Made by a program: the position numbers and the translations under genes
DNA from: Caldilineaceae bacterium
Lineage (GTDB): Bacteria > Chloroflexota > Anaerolineae > Caldilineales > Caldilineaceae
Reading direction: 5' to 3'
Assembly: GCA_026645575.1 (NCBI GenBank)
Contig: JAPKMW010000062.1
Span: 4,807 to 68,806 of the forward strand
Length of the DNA: 64,000 nucleotides
In this document: one piece after another, positions 54,871-64,000 of the stretch
How positions within the stretch are numbered: the stretch's first letter is position 1
Layout: the number at the start of each line of letters is the position of its first letter
Notes under the pieces: model-generated
The model's database searches: none
Told to the model about the DNA's origin: nothing
What the model saw: only the letters and a program-made list of their open reading frames with translations

Positions 54871-57609
54871 ATGGAGGAACGTCCTGAAATGAATGGCGAC
54901 GGGCAAAGCTTGCCCGAAATGCCAATGGTGAGCGTGAATGGCGCTCACAACGGTAATGGCAGCGTAAATGGAAGCGCGAACGGTAGCGACAGTGCCATTT
55001 TGATCGGTAATGTGCGCCCCATCTCGATTGAAAGCGAGATGCGCGCCAGCTATCTCGACTATGCCATGAGCGTTATTGTGGCGCGGGCGCTGCCGGATGC
55101 GCGTGATGGGTTAAAGCCGGTCCATCGTCGTATTCTCTATGCGATGCACGACATGGGATTAGGTCCCAGCAGCCCGTACAAAAAGAGCGCCCGTATCGTC
55201 GGTGAAGTGTTGGGTAAATATCATCCCCACGGCGACACAGCGGTCTATGATGCCATGGCGCGCATGGCGCAAGATTTTAGCTTGCGCTATCCGCTGGTCG
55301 ATGGACAGGGCAACTTTGGTTCGGTCGATGGCGATAGCCCGGCGGCCATGCGTTACACCGAAGCCCGCCTGGCGCGCATTGCCGACCCGATGCTCCAGGA
55401 CATCGAAATGGATACGGTGGACTGGAACCCGAACTTTGATGACAGCCTGGAAGAGCCGCAAGTGCTGCCGGCCATGTTACCGAATCTCTTGGTCAATGGC
55501 ACCAGTGGCATTGCCGTCGGCATGGCGACCAACATTCCGCCCCATAATCTCAGCGAGATTGCGGACGCGATTGTCTATGTCATCGATCGCTGGGAGGAAC
55601 GCGAAGAGATCGGCCTGGAAGATCTGATGACCTTTGTCAAAGGGCCGGACTTCCCTACGGGTGGGATTATCCTCGGCACGGAAGGGGTCAAGCAGGCCCT
55701 TGCTACGGGTCGCGGCAAGGTGATGATTCGCGCCAAGACCGAAATCGAAGAAAACAAGGGGGAACGGTTCCGCATTATCGTCACCGAAATCCCCTATCAG
55801 GTCAATAAATCGATGTTGATTGAGCGCATTGCCGAACTGGTGCGCGAGGGCAAGCTCGACCAGATCAGCGACCTGCGCGATGAGAGTGACCGCACCGGGA
55901 TGCGCATTGTTATCGAACTGAAGCGCGGCGCCGCCCCAAAAAAGGTGCGCAATCAACTCTTCAAACATACGGCGTTACAAACCTCCTTTGGCGTCAACAC
56001 GCTGGCGCTGGTCAACGGCGAACCGGCAACCTTGGGGCTACGGCGCGCCTTGATCATCTATGTGGACCATCGCTTCGAGGTCATCACCCGGCGCACCCGC
56101 TTCCAACTGGCCAAAGCGCGCGAACGCGCCCACATCTTGGAAGGTTTGCGCATTGCGTTGGAATTTCTCGACGAAGTGATCCAACTGATCCGCAGCAGTG
56201 ACAGCGCCGACGCTGCCCGCACCGGCTTGATGGAGCGCTTTGGCTTGAGCCAGGTGCAGGCGCAAGCGATTCTCGATATGCAGTTGCGCCGTCTGGCCGC
56301 TTTGGAACGGCAGAAGATCGAAGATGAATATCAGGAGATCATGGCGCGCATTGCCTACTTTGAGGATCTGCTCGCCCACCCACACAAGATTCGCAGCCTG
56401 ATTCGCGACGATATTCTGCTGCTCAAAGAAAAATTTGGCGACGCCCGGCGCACGATGATTGCCTATGACGCCAACGGCGAACTCAATGACGAGGATCTGA
56501 TCGCCAACGACAACATGTTGATCAGCTATAGCGCTGGCTCCTACATCAAGCGCATGAAGGCTGAAACCTTCCGCGCCCAGGGTCGTGGTGGACGCGGTAT
56601 TAAGGGCATGGCGACGCGCGAAGAGGATGAGGTGATCAACTTGCTCTTTGCCCGCAACCTGGACAACATTCTGCTCTTTACCAACAAGGGACGGGTCTAC
56701 AGCAACAAAGTTTATGAGTTGCCGGAAGCGAGTCGCACGGCGCGTGGCGCGCATATCGCCAACTTCCTCAACTTGCAGCCGGACGAGACGGTCTCGACGA
56801 TGGTAATCGTCCCCGACTTTGAACAGGCCGAATATATCACCCTGATCACCCGCCAGGCGCGTATCAAACGCATGGAGTTGAGCGTCTTTAGTAATATCCG
56901 CTCGGTCGGTCTACTGGCGATGAATCTTGACCCCGGCGATTCGCTCGACTGGGCGCGCTTGACCAATGGTAATGAGGAATTTATCATTGTCACCCGCAAT
57001 GGCAAGGCGTTGCGCTTCCATGAAGACCATGTGCGCGCCATGGGGCGCACCGCCGCCGGGGTGATGGCGATGCGACTCCTGGATGATGACGCCATTGTCA
57101 GCATGGATGTAGTTAAGCCGGATCATGATCTCTTTGTGATTCATGAACGGGGCTGGGGCAAACGGGTGTCGCTGGAAGAGTACAACGCCAAGGGGCGCTA
57201 TACCCAGGGCATGTGGACGACCGACCACACCCGTTTAGGCGAAATCGGCGCAATTGTGGCGGCACGTGTCGTGCATCCGCAAGACCAGATCACGCTGATG
57301 ACCAGCCAGGGCATTGTGCTGAGGACCGAAGTGCGCGGTATCAGCCAGATGGGGCGGGCGACCCGTGGCGTGCGCATTGTCAAGATGCAGGAGGAAGACG
57401 CGGTGGCCGCCATTGCCGTCATCACTCACGAAGATTTGACCCGTGGCGTAGACGGCGTCGAGCCAACAGCACCGGGAGTGATCCAGGCGATTGAAGAAAC
57501 CGCCGCGAACGAGGTAATTCTCTCTGTCAGCGCCACACACGTTGACGATGGTGAAATGGCGACGGTCATTGCCGAGGAAGTCGAAACTTTAGCCGAACCA
57601 ACTGCGTAA
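54871..57609 (+). CDS. gyrA: DNA gyrase subunit A
   Basis: 912 residues. AGGAG precedes the ATG. An unusual N-terminal Asn/Gly/Ser-rich extension of about 45 residues ([12 protein letters not shown]) precedes the normal start [39 protein letters not shown]. The DNA-cleaving tyrosine is Y162 (AMRYTEARL). The quinolone-pocket positions equivalent to E. coli S83 and D87 are T123 and D127 ([12 protein letters not shown]). The C-terminal beta-pinwheel carries a gyrase-box variant QGRGGRG, which argues for GyrA rather than ParC. It introduces negative supercoils with GyrB, which is not in the window. Confidence 0.95.
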   Translation: MEERPEMNGDGQSLPEMPMVSVNGAHNGNGSVNGSANGSDSAILIGNVRPISIESEMRASYLDYAMSVIVARALPDARDGLKPVHRRILYAMHDMGLGPSSPYKKSARIVGEVLGKYHPHGDTAVYDAMARMAQDFSLRYPLVDGQGNFGSVDGDSPAAMRYTEARLARIADPMLQDIEMDTVDWNPNFDDSLEEPQVLPAMLPNLLVNGTSGIAVGMATNIPPHNLSEIADAIVYVIDRWEEREEIGLEDLMTFVKGPDFPTGGIILGTEGVKQALATGRGKVMIRAKTEIEENKGERFRIIVTEIPYQVNKSMLIERIAELVREGKLDQISDLRDESDRTGMRIVIELKRGAAPKKVRNQLFKHTALQTSFGVNTLALVNGEPATLGLRRALIIYVDHRFEVITRRTRFQLAKARERAHILEGLRIALEFLDEVIQLIRSSDSADAARTGLMERFGLSQVQAQAILDMQLRRLAALERQKIEDEYQEIMARIAYFEDLLAHPHKIRSLIRDDILLLKEKFGDARRTMIAYDANGELNDEDLIANDNMLISYSAGSYIKRMKAETFRAQGRGGRGIKGMATREEDEVINLLFARNLDNILLFTNKGRVYSNKVYELPEASRTARGAHIANFLNLQPDETVSTMVIVPDFEQAEYITLITRQARIKRMELSVFSNIRSVGLLAMNLDPGDSLDWARLTNGNEEFIIVTRNGKALRFHEDHVRAMGRTAAGVMAMRLLDDDAIVSMDVVKPDHDLFVIHERGWGKRVSLEEYNAKGRYTQGMWTTDHTRLGEIGAIVAARVVHPQDQITLMTSQGIVLRTEVRGISQMGRATRGVRIVKMQEEDAVAAIAVITHEDLTRGVDGVEPTAPGVIQAIEETAANEVILSVSATHVDDGEMATVIAEEVETLAEPTA

Positions 57610-57620
57610 AGTGATCAACG

Positions 57621-58571
57621 ATGGCCCAACGCCGTTCTGATTATGACAGCCCCTGGAAGGAAATTGTTGAACTGTTTTTCCCGCAGTTCATGGCCTTTTT
57701 CTTTCCGGGAGCCTACGCCGCCATCGATTGGCAGCAACCATACGAATTTCTGGACAAAGAGTTGCAACAGGTGATGCGCGCCGCCAAGAGTGGTCGTCAT
57801 ACCGTTGATAAGCTGGTGAGCGTTACCCTGAATGATGGGAGTGCCGCCCTAGTGTTGATACACATTGAGATCCAGAATCAGGTGGATCTCGTCTTTCCTG
57901 AGCGCATGTTCATCTATAGCTATCGCCTCTATGACCGCCATAAAACACGTGTGGTGAGTCTGGCGATTCTGGGCGATGACGACCCAACCTGGCGTCCCCA
58001 GGAGTTTGGCTACGAACTGTGGGGCTACGAAATCAAGCTCCGTTTCCCCACCATCAAGTTGCTTGATTATGAAGCCGACTGGGCCGCCCTGGAACAGAGC
58101 AAGAATCCGTTTGCAGTCGTGGTGATGACCCACTTACGGGCCAAAACGACTCAGCGTTATCCACAAACTCGTCTACGCTGGAAGATCGATCTGGTGAAGG
58201 CGCTCTATGCCAACCAATTTACTCGTCACGAAATCGCAGAATTGTTTCGTTTTATTGATTGGGTTATGGTCTTACCAGAGAAGTATGAGACGCGTTTTGA
58301 GAATGCGTTGAAAGAAATCGAGGAGAGCGAACAGATGCGATATGTCACCACTATCGAACGGCGTGCCATTGAACGGGGTAGTGTGGAAACTGCGCGCGAG
58401 ATGCTAATTGACGCGCTCACAGTGCGCTTTCAAGAAGTGCCGGAAGAATTGCTGGAACGGCTACGCAATTCAAAGGATTTAAAGCGCCTCAAGACGTTAG
58501 TCCGCCAGGCCATCCTCGCCGGCTCCCTTGAAGAATTTGAACACGCCCTAGAAGCCGGTGTTCAGCGCTAA
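57621..58571 (+). CDS. Rpn-like PD-(D/E)XK family protein
   Basis: 316 residues, starting 11 bases after gyrA. The N-terminal half has DSPWKEIVELFFPQFMAFFFPGAY, the block VLIHIEIQNQVDLVFPERMF with the E-x-Q of Rpn (recombination-promoting nuclease) family cores, and VVSLAILGDDDP. The C-terminal half is helical with charged repeats (TTIERRAIERGSVETAREMLIDALTVRFQ), similar in plan to the DUF4351-type proteins at 26.8-28.2 kb. Related proteins are often encoded in multiple copies and associate with mobile DNA. Enzyme activity is not assured. Confidence 0.7.
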   Translation: MAQRRSDYDSPWKEIVELFFPQFMAFFFPGAYAAIDWQQPYEFLDKELQQVMRAAKSGRHTVDKLVSVTLNDGSAALVLIHIEIQNQVDLVFPERMFIYSYRLYDRHKTRVVSLAILGDDDPTWRPQEFGYELWGYEIKLRFPTIKLLDYEADWAALEQSKNPFAVVVMTHLRAKTTQRYPQTRLRWKIDLVKALYANQFTRHEIAELFRFIDWVMVLPEKYETRFENALKEIEESEQMRYVTTIERRAIERGSVETAREMLIDALTVRFQEVPEELLERLRNSKDLKRLKTLVRQAILAGSLEEFEHALEAGVQR

Positions 58572-58592
58572 CCATATCCCAAGGATAAACTA

Positions 58593-59966
58593 ATGGCAGT
58601 TGGGCAAACCGTGGCAAAACAGACGCCGGGGCCAAAGTGGGCCTTTCAGGCCGATATTGATCCGGAAGCAATTGCAGCAACGTTGATCGCCTTTGCCAAT
58701 GGCGATGGCGGCACCCTGGTGTTGGGCATGACGCCCGAAGGCTATGTCAGTCACTTTTTGGCGCCCGATGAGGCGGAAGATGCGCTGCAGGCGGCGCTGC
58801 GCCTCTGTCGCCCGCCGGTGCATACCGAATGGCAACAGGAACAGGTTTCCGGCGGCAGCGTGATCCTCTTACGCGTCGAACGGAGCAACACCGTCCACAC
58901 CTTGTGGGATGGGCGAGTGCTGGTGCGTCGCGGCGCCGAGAATCAACCGCTCCAGGGCAACGATTTTGACCAATTGATGGCGAATCGCCCCAATGCCGAC
59001 TTTGAGTTGCAGGAAGTCCCTGGCGCCAACCGCGATGACCTGGATGAAGACATTATCGAGAGTTACATGGAGCGGCGCCAGAAGCGTAGTCCTCGCTCCG
59101 ATGTGTTGCCCAAAGACAAATTGTTACAGCAGATCGGCGCCATGACGCCCGACCGCAAACCCACGGTGAGCGGCCTCTTGCTCTTTGGCAAAGAACCGCA
59201 ATTTTTCCTGCCCCACAGTCGTGCTGTCTTTGTGAAATTTAGTGATACCCAACCGCGCGGCCCAGGTGGGACCTTTGGCTATGGCCGGCGCGAGGAGTTG
59301 GTCGGCTCCTTACCCAAAATTATTGATCGCGCCTGGCGCGTTCTCTGGGAAGAGATGGACAAACGGGCCGTGGTGCGCGGCCTGCAACGGCATGAAGAGA
59401 CCGAGTATCCCGAATCCGCTGTGCGGGAAGCGTTGGTCAACGCCGTGGCCCACCGCGACTATCACCTGACGGGGCGCAGCATTGAGATCCGTATGTACAC
59501 CGACCGCCTGGAGATCACCAGCCCCGGCGGCTTGCCGGCCCACATCACCCTCGACAACATTGTTGATGAACATTACAGCCGCAACCCGCGCATTGTCAAC
59601 GGTCTCTATCACTGGGGTTACATTGAAGAGTTGGGCTTGGGGATCGACCACATGATCGAGGCGATGGTCAACAGCGGTCATCCGCCCCCTACCTTTGAAG
59701 CCAAAGGCCACCGCTTTACGGTCATTCTCTATAGCAACCAGGATAGCAAACGGGTGATGCCCTCTTGGGAACAGAACATGAATGAGCGCCAGATGAAGGC
59801 GATTGAATTTCTCCAACGCTACGGCGCCATCACCAATCGCGACTATCGCGATCTCTGCCCCCATGTCGGCGCCGAAACGCTGCGGCTTGATCTGGCCGAC
59901 CTGGTAACCAAAGGCGTTGTCCTCAAAATTGGGGATAAACGGGGGACACGCTACATCCTCAAATAA
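58593..59966 (+). CDS. AlbA_2/Schlafen-type ATP-binding protein with HATPase-like domain
   Basis: 457 residues. The N-terminal region (WAFQADIDPEAIAATLIAFANGDGGTLVLGM) is the AlbA_2 putative DNA-binding domain; the middle has the HATPase_c_4 block SAVREALVNAVAHRDYHLTG followed by IEIRMYTDRLEITSPGGLP and the G-box GLGIDHMIEAM; the C-terminus is a winged-helix region with RYGAITNRDYRDLCPHV. This is the 'ATP-dependent DNA helicase/RecG-like' transcriptional regulator family often near mobile elements. It follows the Rpn-like gene with a 21-base gap and is followed by a palindromic repeat. Confidence 0.78.
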   Translation: MAVGQTVAKQTPGPKWAFQADIDPEAIAATLIAFANGDGGTLVLGMTPEGYVSHFLAPDEAEDALQAALRLCRPPVHTEWQQEQVSGGSVILLRVERSNTVHTLWDGRVLVRRGAENQPLQGNDFDQLMANRPNADFELQEVPGANRDDLDEDIIESYMERRQKRSPRSDVLPKDKLLQQIGAMTPDRKPTVSGLLLFGKEPQFFLPHSRAVFVKFSDTQPRGPGGTFGYGRREELVGSLPKIIDRAWRVLWEEMDKRAVVRGLQRHEETEYPESAVREALVNAVAHRDYHLTGRSIEIRMYTDRLEITSPGGLPAHITLDNIVDEHYSRNPRIVNGLYHWGYIEELGLGIDHMIEAMVNSGHPPPTFEAKGHRFTVILYSNQDSKRVMPSWEQNMNERQMKAIEFLQRYGAITNRDYRDLCPHVGAETLRLDLADLVTKGVVLKIGDKRGTRYILK

Positions 59967-59995
59967 TAATTTTGGGGTAACTACCAAGCCCGCTC

Positions 59996-60052
59996 GCTCT
60001 GAGCCAGTCCGTGACTGGCGATTGGGTCGCCAGTCACGGACTGGCTCAGAGC
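59996..60052. repeat. REP-like palindrome family, copy D (25-bp arms)
   Basis: Arms 59996-60020 and 60028-60052 are exact complements around the loop ATTGGGT. The flanks GTAACTACCAAGCC and GGCTTGGTCGTTAC are themselves inverted and match the flanks of copies A and C. Confidence 0.85.
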
Positions 60053-60070
60053 GGCTTGGTCGTTACATTT

Positions 60071-60202
60071 TGGGATATTTGGGTTATAGTTGGGATACTT
60101 TTGGGTTATTCTTGGGATAAGCTTGGCATACTTGGGAAACACTTTGGAAATGTTGGAATAGATTGGAATAACCTTTGGGATATTTGGGTTATAGTTGGGA
60201 TA
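60071..60202. repeat. Degenerate TTGGGATA-type tandem stretch with two exact 27-bp copies
   Basis: Positions 60071-60097 and 60176-60202 are identical; the DNA between them is made of imperfect TTGGGATA, TTGGAATA and TTGGGTTAT units. The run continues into CTCTGGACTCTGGAC near 60211. Confidence 0.65.
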
Positions 60203-60506
60203 TTGATGACTCTGGACTCTGGACTATAGATGTTCAGATAATATTTCGGGCTTGGGCAACCGCAACCCATTGCCCCTACGGACACGGATTTTTTTCTGAA
60301 CGTCTATAGCTTGTGCCTTTTTAGCGTCGGTGCTATACTGCACCGGTTGGCGGTCGTGTCATCCGTGGTACGGGGACTGGTAGTTGGCGAAAAGAATGGG
60401 CAACCCCGGCACTTTTCCCCCGCCTTCACCTTAGCAGATTCACACAGCCAGGTGAAATCCTGTGACCGGCACCGTGTGTGTAATTGAGGAGCAAAGTACG
60501 TTTTTT

Positions 60507-61190
60507 ATGACAAAGTCAACCCAAAATGCCAATGACCCGTATGCTTTGCAAACAGATTATCCCCAACCGCTACATGATCTGACACGCAATGAGCCGCCCG
60601 CCGACGCCCCCGCCGACGCCAATCAACCGGCAACGATCTGGTTACTCCTGCGCGAATTGTTGGAGACCATTGTTCTCTCGCTCGTGATCTTTCTGCTCAT
60701 TCGCGTGGTGATTCAAAATTACCGGATTGAAAGCCACTCCATGGAACCCAATTTTCGCGAGGGGCAATTTATTCTGGTGAACAAGCTGGCTTTTAAGTTT
60801 GGTGAACCCTCACGTGGCGAGGTGATTGTCTTCCACAATCCGGGCAACGTGGAAGAAGATTATATCAAACGGGTCATTGGCCTGCCAGGGGATGAGGTAG
60901 AGGTGCGCGACCAGGTCGTTTACATCAATGGTCAGGTGTTGGCCGAGCCTTATGCCACCAACCCATTCCGTGATAACTATGGGCCGGAAACGGTACCGCC
61001 CAATCGCCTTTTTGTCATGGGCGATAACCGGGGCAACTCTAGCGACAGCCGACGCATTGGGCACATCCCCGAAGAGTTGATTGTTGGGCAAGCCTGGTTG
61101 CGCGTCTGGCCCTTTGATCAATGGGGCTTCATCACTCATTACAAACTAGAACCGGGTCAACCGGCCACGGTCAGCCAAAATACACCATAG
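60507..61190 (+). CDS. lepB: Signal peptidase I
   Basis: 227 residues from ATG 60507; a GTG at 60462 in the same frame is less likely but the ribosome-binding signal for the ATG (GAGGAG) is rather far upstream, so the start is uncertain. One N-terminal membrane helix (LLETIVLSLVIFLLIRVVI), catalytic serine S78 in ESHSMEPNF, catalytic lysine K121 in DYIKRVIGLPGD, and FVMGDNRGNSSDSR. It removes signal peptides from exported proteins, of which the window encodes several. The leader upstream is long and structured. Confidence 0.92.
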   Translation: MTKSTQNANDPYALQTDYPQPLHDLTRNEPPADAPADANQPATIWLLLRELLETIVLSLVIFLLIRVVIQNYRIESHSMEPNFREGQFILVNKLAFKFGEPSRGEVIVFHNPGNVEEDYIKRVIGLPGDEVEVRDQVVYINGQVLAEPYATNPFRDNYGPETVPPNRLFVMGDNRGNSSDSRRIGHIPEELIVGQAWLRVWPFDQWGFITHYKLEPGQPATVSQNTP

Positions 61191-61192
61191 GA

Positions 61193-61267
61193 AAGACTAA
61201 AGTCTTTACTACGGTGTGGGCGACGATTAAAACGCCATTTCGTCCCATAGGGACGCTTGAGTTTAGG
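61193..61267 (+). repeat. Two dispersed repeats between lepB and deoC
   Basis: 61193-61215 is a half copy of the 24-bp inverted repeat at 10324-10384 (palindromic core GACTAAAGTC). 61241-61267 is the second copy of the 27-bp element at 8336-8362, with CGTCCCATAGGGACG at its left. Both lie in the 84-base gap before deoC; the second supplies its ribosome site GAAAGATC at its end. Confidence 0.6.
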
Positions 61268-61274
61268 AAAGATC

Positions 61275-62051
61275 ATGTCACAAGCCGCGTTAGCCGCACT
61301 CATTCAAGAAAAGACGCATCACTTGTTAGCCGTCGAGACGCCGGCAACAGAATTGGCCGCACCAGTTTTGTCCGCCGCCCAGATGGCAAGCTATATTGAT
61401 CACACCTTGCTAAAACCGGACGCGACGGAAAGCCAGATTCGTCAGTTGTGCCAAGAAGCGCTGACCTACCGCTTTGCCAGCGTCTGTGTCAACCCAACTT
61501 GGGTGATGCTCTGCGCCGAATTGCTCGCCGGTTCCAGCGTAAAGACCTGTACCGTGGCCGGCTTCCCCTTGGGCGCAACCCTGACCGAAAGCAAAGCCGC
61601 CGAAACCGCCGCCGTGATCCGCCAGGGCGCCCAGGAGGTGGATATGGTGCTGAATGTGGGTCGGTTGAAGGATCAAGCATACCAGTTGGTTTACGATGAT
61701 ATTGCTGCCGTCGTCGCCGCCGCCAAAGCGCAGAGCGCTGTGGTCAAGGTGATTATTGAAACCTTTTTGTTGACCGAAGCGGAAAAAGTGGCGGCCTCGA
61801 TTCTCACCCAGGCTGCCGGCGCCGATTTTGTCAAAACGGCCACCGGCTTTAACGGCGGCGGCGCGACTGTGGCTGATGTACAGTTGATGCGCCGCACCGT
61901 CGGCCCTACCCTGGGGGTCAAAGCAGCCGGCGGCATTCGCACCACCGTCGATGCCCAACAGATGATCGCAGCCGGCGCCACCCGCTTGGGCGCCAGCGCC
62001 GGCGTCAAGATCATGCAGGGCGTGGCCGTACCAACCGGAGAAGGGTACTGA
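61275..62051 (+). CDS. deoC: Deoxyribose-phosphate aldolase
   Basis: 258 residues from ATG 61275 (AGGAAAG upstream). Class I aldolase barrel with the Schiff-base lysine K187 in [16 protein letters not shown], plus [17 protein letters not shown] at the start, the catalytic lysine and glycines of [17 protein letters not shown] and the general [10 protein letters not shown] end. It splits 2-deoxyribose-5-phosphate into glyceraldehyde-3-phosphate and acetaldehyde in deoxynucleoside catabolism. Its TGA overlaps the next gene's ATG (TGATG). Confidence 0.95.
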   Translation: MSQAALAALIQEKTHHLLAVETPATELAAPVLSAAQMASYIDHTLLKPDATESQIRQLCQEALTYRFASVCVNPTWVMLCAELLAGSSVKTCTVAGFPLGATLTESKAAETAAVIRQGAQEVDMVLNVGRLKDQAYQLVYDDIAAVVAAAKAQSAVVKVIIETFLLTEAEKVAASILTQAAGADFVKTATGFNGGGATVADVQLMRRTVGPTLGVKAAGGIRTTVDAQQMIAAGATRLGASAGVKIMQGVAVPTGEGY

Positions 62052-62344
62052 TGGCGGCCCGTATCCGCGATTTTGCGCTCTTGGTTGCCCATGCCTGGCG
62101 CTGCACCCGCTGCCGAGAAGGGCTGTTGCAAGAGCCAGTGGCAGCTTGTGTCGGCTTCAAACTGGACGAAGAGCAGCGCGCCGCGATCCTCAAGCTGACC
62201 GACGACTCTTTCCACACGGTGAACAAATTAGCCGAATGCACCGGCCTGACGGTCCGTGAACTCGACGAGGCCATCGACCACCCGCGCGCCCGCCTACGTC
62301 ACCTGGCCGGCGACCGCTATGATTTTCAATTTGCCCGTTATTAG
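62051..62344 (+). CDS. Small protein coupled to deoC, unknown
   Basis: 97 residues. A CxxC pair (RCTRCREG) near residue 18 suggests a possible metal site, then helical segments (LDEEQRAAILKLTDDSF; LTVRELDEAIDHPRARLRHL). No family recognised. The ATG overlaps the deoC stop codon (TGATG), so it is almost certainly translated from the same message. Confidence 0.65.
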   Translation: MAARIRDFALLVAHAWRCTRCREGLLQEPVAACVGFKLDEEQRAAILKLTDDSFHTVNKLAECTGLTVRELDEAIDHPRARLRHLAGDRYDFQFARY

Positions 62345-62433
62345 TCCGCAGTCCGTAGTCCAGAGTCCATCACCTGGACTACTCGACTCTGGACTCTGGA
62401 CTCTGGACTACGGGCTACGGACTACGGACGATA
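62343..62433. repeat. AGTCC/GGACT-rich inverted repeat between two genes
   Basis: The left part (AGTCCGCAGTCCGTAGTCC) and the right part (GGGCTACGGACTACGGACG) pair imperfectly; the middle is a GGACTCTGGACT tandem. It starts like the MITE-like elements at 42.56 and 53.0 kb (AGTCCGCAGTC) and its CTCTGGACT words also occur near 60.21 kb. Confidence 0.55.
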
Positions 62434-62434
62434 G

Positions 62435-63145
62435 ATGCTTGAAATTACCACCGGCCTTTGGCAGATCGACGAAATTGGGGACAATGTCCATTGCTTTTTG
62501 TATGAATGGCGCGGCGGCGTGACCTTGATCGACACCGGCTATCCTGGGCAGGCGGAGACGATCTTGCAGGTGTTGCGCCAACGGGGCTATGCTGATCACA
62601 ATTTGCGGCGGATTATTCTCACCCACGCCGATGTGGATCATTCGGGCAGTGCGGCGCCGCTACAGCGGGCAACCGGGGCGAAAGTAGCCTGCCATACAGT
62701 CGAAAAAGTGTTACTCGAACAGCCCCATCGCCGCCGCGCCACCTGGCTGCTACAGCCCTTGCTCTGGTTTTTGGGCCGGTTTCCAGCCTTTGCGCCGCCA
62801 CCGTTAACGCCCGATGAGTTGCTGGTGGATGGACAAGAGTTGCCCGAAGGCTTTCTGGTGATCCACACGCCCGGCCATACCCCCGGTCATATTGCGCTGC
62901 TGCATAAAGCCAGCCGCGTGCTGATCAGTGGCGATGCCCTGGTCAATACCCGTCATCAACTGCGCCCCAACACCAGCCCCTTCACGTCTGACAAAGAGAA
63001 TGCCCAACGCAGTGTCTGGCGGTTGGCAAAAAAGTATGGCGATGATATTGACTTGATTGTCTTCGGCCACGGCCCCCCTATTTTGCAGAATGGTGGCAAG
63101 CGCTTGAAGGCGCTGGCGAGTCGGCTCTTTTCTAGTGAAGTCTAG
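62435..63145 (+). CDS. MBL-fold metallo-hydrolase
   Basis: 236 residues. Metallo-beta-lactamase fold: [14 protein letters not shown] near residue 28, then the metal motif [10 protein letters not shown] (H64, D66, D68, H69) in which the usual second His is Asp, [20 protein letters not shown] and the last ligand FGHGPP. HxDxDH variants occur in hydrolases with altered metal sites. The substrate is unknown. Ends just before a short-repeat tract and the CRISPR leader. Confidence 0.85.
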   Translation: MLEITTGLWQIDEIGDNVHCFLYEWRGGVTLIDTGYPGQAETILQVLRQRGYADHNLRRIILTHADVDHSGSAAPLQRATGAKVACHTVEKVLLEQPHRRRATWLLQPLLWFLGRFPAFAPPPLTPDELLVDGQELPEGFLVIHTPGHTPGHIALLHKASRVLISGDALVNTRHQLRPNTSPFTSDKENAQRSVWRLAKKYGDDIDLIVFGHGPPILQNGGKRLKALASRLFSSEV

Positions 63146-63627
63146 GGAAGACAAGGTGACAAGGTGGCAGGGTGACAGGGTGACAGGGTGACAGGGTGAC
63201 AAAAAGAGAGAAGGGGTGTTTTTTGTTCATCCGCTATTCTACATCCTGCAATTTGGTAAAGGGGGACGGGGTGGGGTATACTTTCTGTAAGGCGTTCTTT
63301 AACAATCAGATCTTGTCAACGATCTGCCGGTTGCGAGCATCGCAGTAGGCCACTGCGCTGGCGGTGATGCTCGCAAGGCCCATAAACAGCTTATGTTACC
63401 AGTGGTAGCGTTGTGTTACGCGGGCCACTTGTCGCCCAAAACACACAAATTTGCCCGGCTTGCCAACCCCCAAAATCCGGCCAAAGCGGCGATGCTCGCA
63501 GGTAGGAGAAAACAGGCAAAAACACCCTCGTTTTGCACCCGCTTTCCCTATTTTTTACCCTTTTTCACCCCAAAGTGGGAGAAACCCTTAAATCGCTCTC
63601 TGAGCGGTGGGACGGTGCGAGCAAGGC
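63146..63627 (+). other. CRISPR leader region with GGTGACAG tandem
   Basis: About 480 bases. 63171-63200 is nearly four copies of the 8-base unit GGTGACAG. Around 63333-63384 is an inverted repeat of TTGCGAGCATC / GATGCTCGCAA, and GATGCTCGCAGG recurs near 63490. The last 100 bases (AT-rich, with CACCC and ACCC tracts) probably act as CRISPR leader. No gene seen. Confidence 0.5.
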
Positions 63628-64000
63628 GCCGGAATCAACATCAACCCAGTCGCGGGATTGAAACGGCGTAATTGGCCTACTGTATAGCAGACTGGTTAGA
63701 TGCCGGAATCAACATCAACCCAGTCGCGGGATTGAAACTACAAATGGCGACTCAAGGGGGGTTCTATTGATGGCCGGAATCAACATCAACCCAGTCGCGG
63801 GATTGAAACTTAAGGAAGGTGGCTTTAAGTTCAATTATCTTCCTATGCCGGAATCAACATCAACCCAGTCGCGGGATTGAAACTACCATCATTGATGCCG
63901 CAACCCTGGCTGTGATGGCGCCGGAATCAACATCAACCCAGTCGCGGGATTGAAACACTAACGCAAGAATCGGGATCAACGATCTACGGAGCAGCCGGAA
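63628..64000 (+). CRISPR. CRISPR array, leader end; continues past the window
   Basis: Five full 37-base repeats at 63628-63664, 63702-63738, 63773-63809, 63847-63883 and 63920-63956, all identical, and the start of a sixth at 63994. Repeats begin GCCGGAATCAACATCAACCC and end GCGGGATTGAAAC, the 3' handle typical of type I and III arrays, so crRNA is transcribed left to right. Spacers are 37, 34, 37, 36 and 37 bases. No cas gene is in the window; they probably lie to the right. Confidence 0.97.

Larger units (their letters stand above)
59967..60506. other. Repeat-rich region and lepB leader
   Basis: About 540 bases: palindrome copy D (59996-60052), a stretch built from TTGGGATA-like words with two exact 27-base copies (60071-60097 and 60176-60202), then the lepB leader. 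No gene seen. Confidence 0.5.

Noticed and set aside
60340..60500. GGTGAAATCC-type words near 60451 recall a cobalamin riboswitch.
   Set aside because: The GGGAA segment and the conserved CCGCCACTGT and AGTCAGGA blocks are absent, and the downstream gene is lepB, not a cobalamin gene.
63393..63671. 92-codon frame running into the first CRISPR repeat.
   Set aside because: It overlaps the leader and the repeat, so it is not a gene.

Overview
The window looks like a piece of a Chloroflexota chromosome, probably an Anaerolineae/Caldilineales-type filament-former. This is inferred from four things: the moderately high GC, the many secreted proteins and lipoproteins with Thr/Pro-rich linkers before SH3b or cohesin modules, the DUF2760 plus two-Hsp70 cluster, and the MoxR/DUF4129/DUF4350 cluster. 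No rRNA or tRNA gene was recognised, so the phylum call is not proven.

Layout. 1-2.5 kb: an SDR oxidoreductase cut by the window edge, then an RloA/RloB (AbiL-like) defence pair. 2.8-5.3 kb: an Lnt-like acyltransferase, a small membrane protein and a VOC protein. 5.4-11.1 kb: a minus-strand operon of a DUF2760 membrane protein and two Hsp70-family ATPases. 11.3-15.6 kb: rhamnose mutarotase, a GNAT enzyme and a large SARP/NTPase/TPR regulator. 15.9-16.7 kb: a gene whose first 72 residues are unmistakably ubiquitin, fused to a CheY-like receiver domain; this is the most remarkable object in the window. 17-22 kb: secreted cohesin-like and SH3b proteins, an Idh/MocA dehydrogenase and a lipoprotein. 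22-24 kb: rpmG, mtnP and an RmlC-like epimerase. 24.9-26.8 kb: ftsH. 26.8-28.9 kb: a graveyard of DUF4351-type nuclease-like genes and an RHS fragment. 28.9-34.1 kb: a minus-strand operon of a membrane protein, a multi-TM/GAF/HTH sensor-regulator and ftsK. 34.4-37.6 kb: a double-FAS1 lipoprotein, a P-loop protein and an enolase-superfamily enzyme. 37.7-41.9 kb: a membrane protein/DUF4129/DUF4350/MoxR operon. 42-43 kb: a small gene and an HNH nuclease gene broken by a 62-bp MITE-like insertion. 43-53 kb: envelope glycosyltransferases, two paralogous SH3b lipoproteins, an orphan receiver plus HPt pair and rplI. 53-63 kb: a PuuD-like hydrolase, a PIN remnant, gyrA, an Rpn-like protein, an AlbA/HATPase protein, lepB, deoC and an MBL-fold hydrolase. 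63.6-64 kb: the leader end of a CRISPR array that runs off the window.

Three themes recur. First, palindromic repeats: REP-like palindromes at 24.25, 24.83, 42.95 and 60.0 kb, and MITE-like elements at 42.56 and 53.0 kb. One 19-bp inverted repeat lies inside the linker of the ubiquitin-receiver gene. Second, at least three genes (about 17.3, 19.47 and 26.88 kb) are split by one-base shifts, two of them in short homopolymers, which could be assembly error or real decay. Third, several signalling parts lack visible partners: the ubiquitin-receiver, the receiver plus HPt pair, and the multi-TM/HTH protein.
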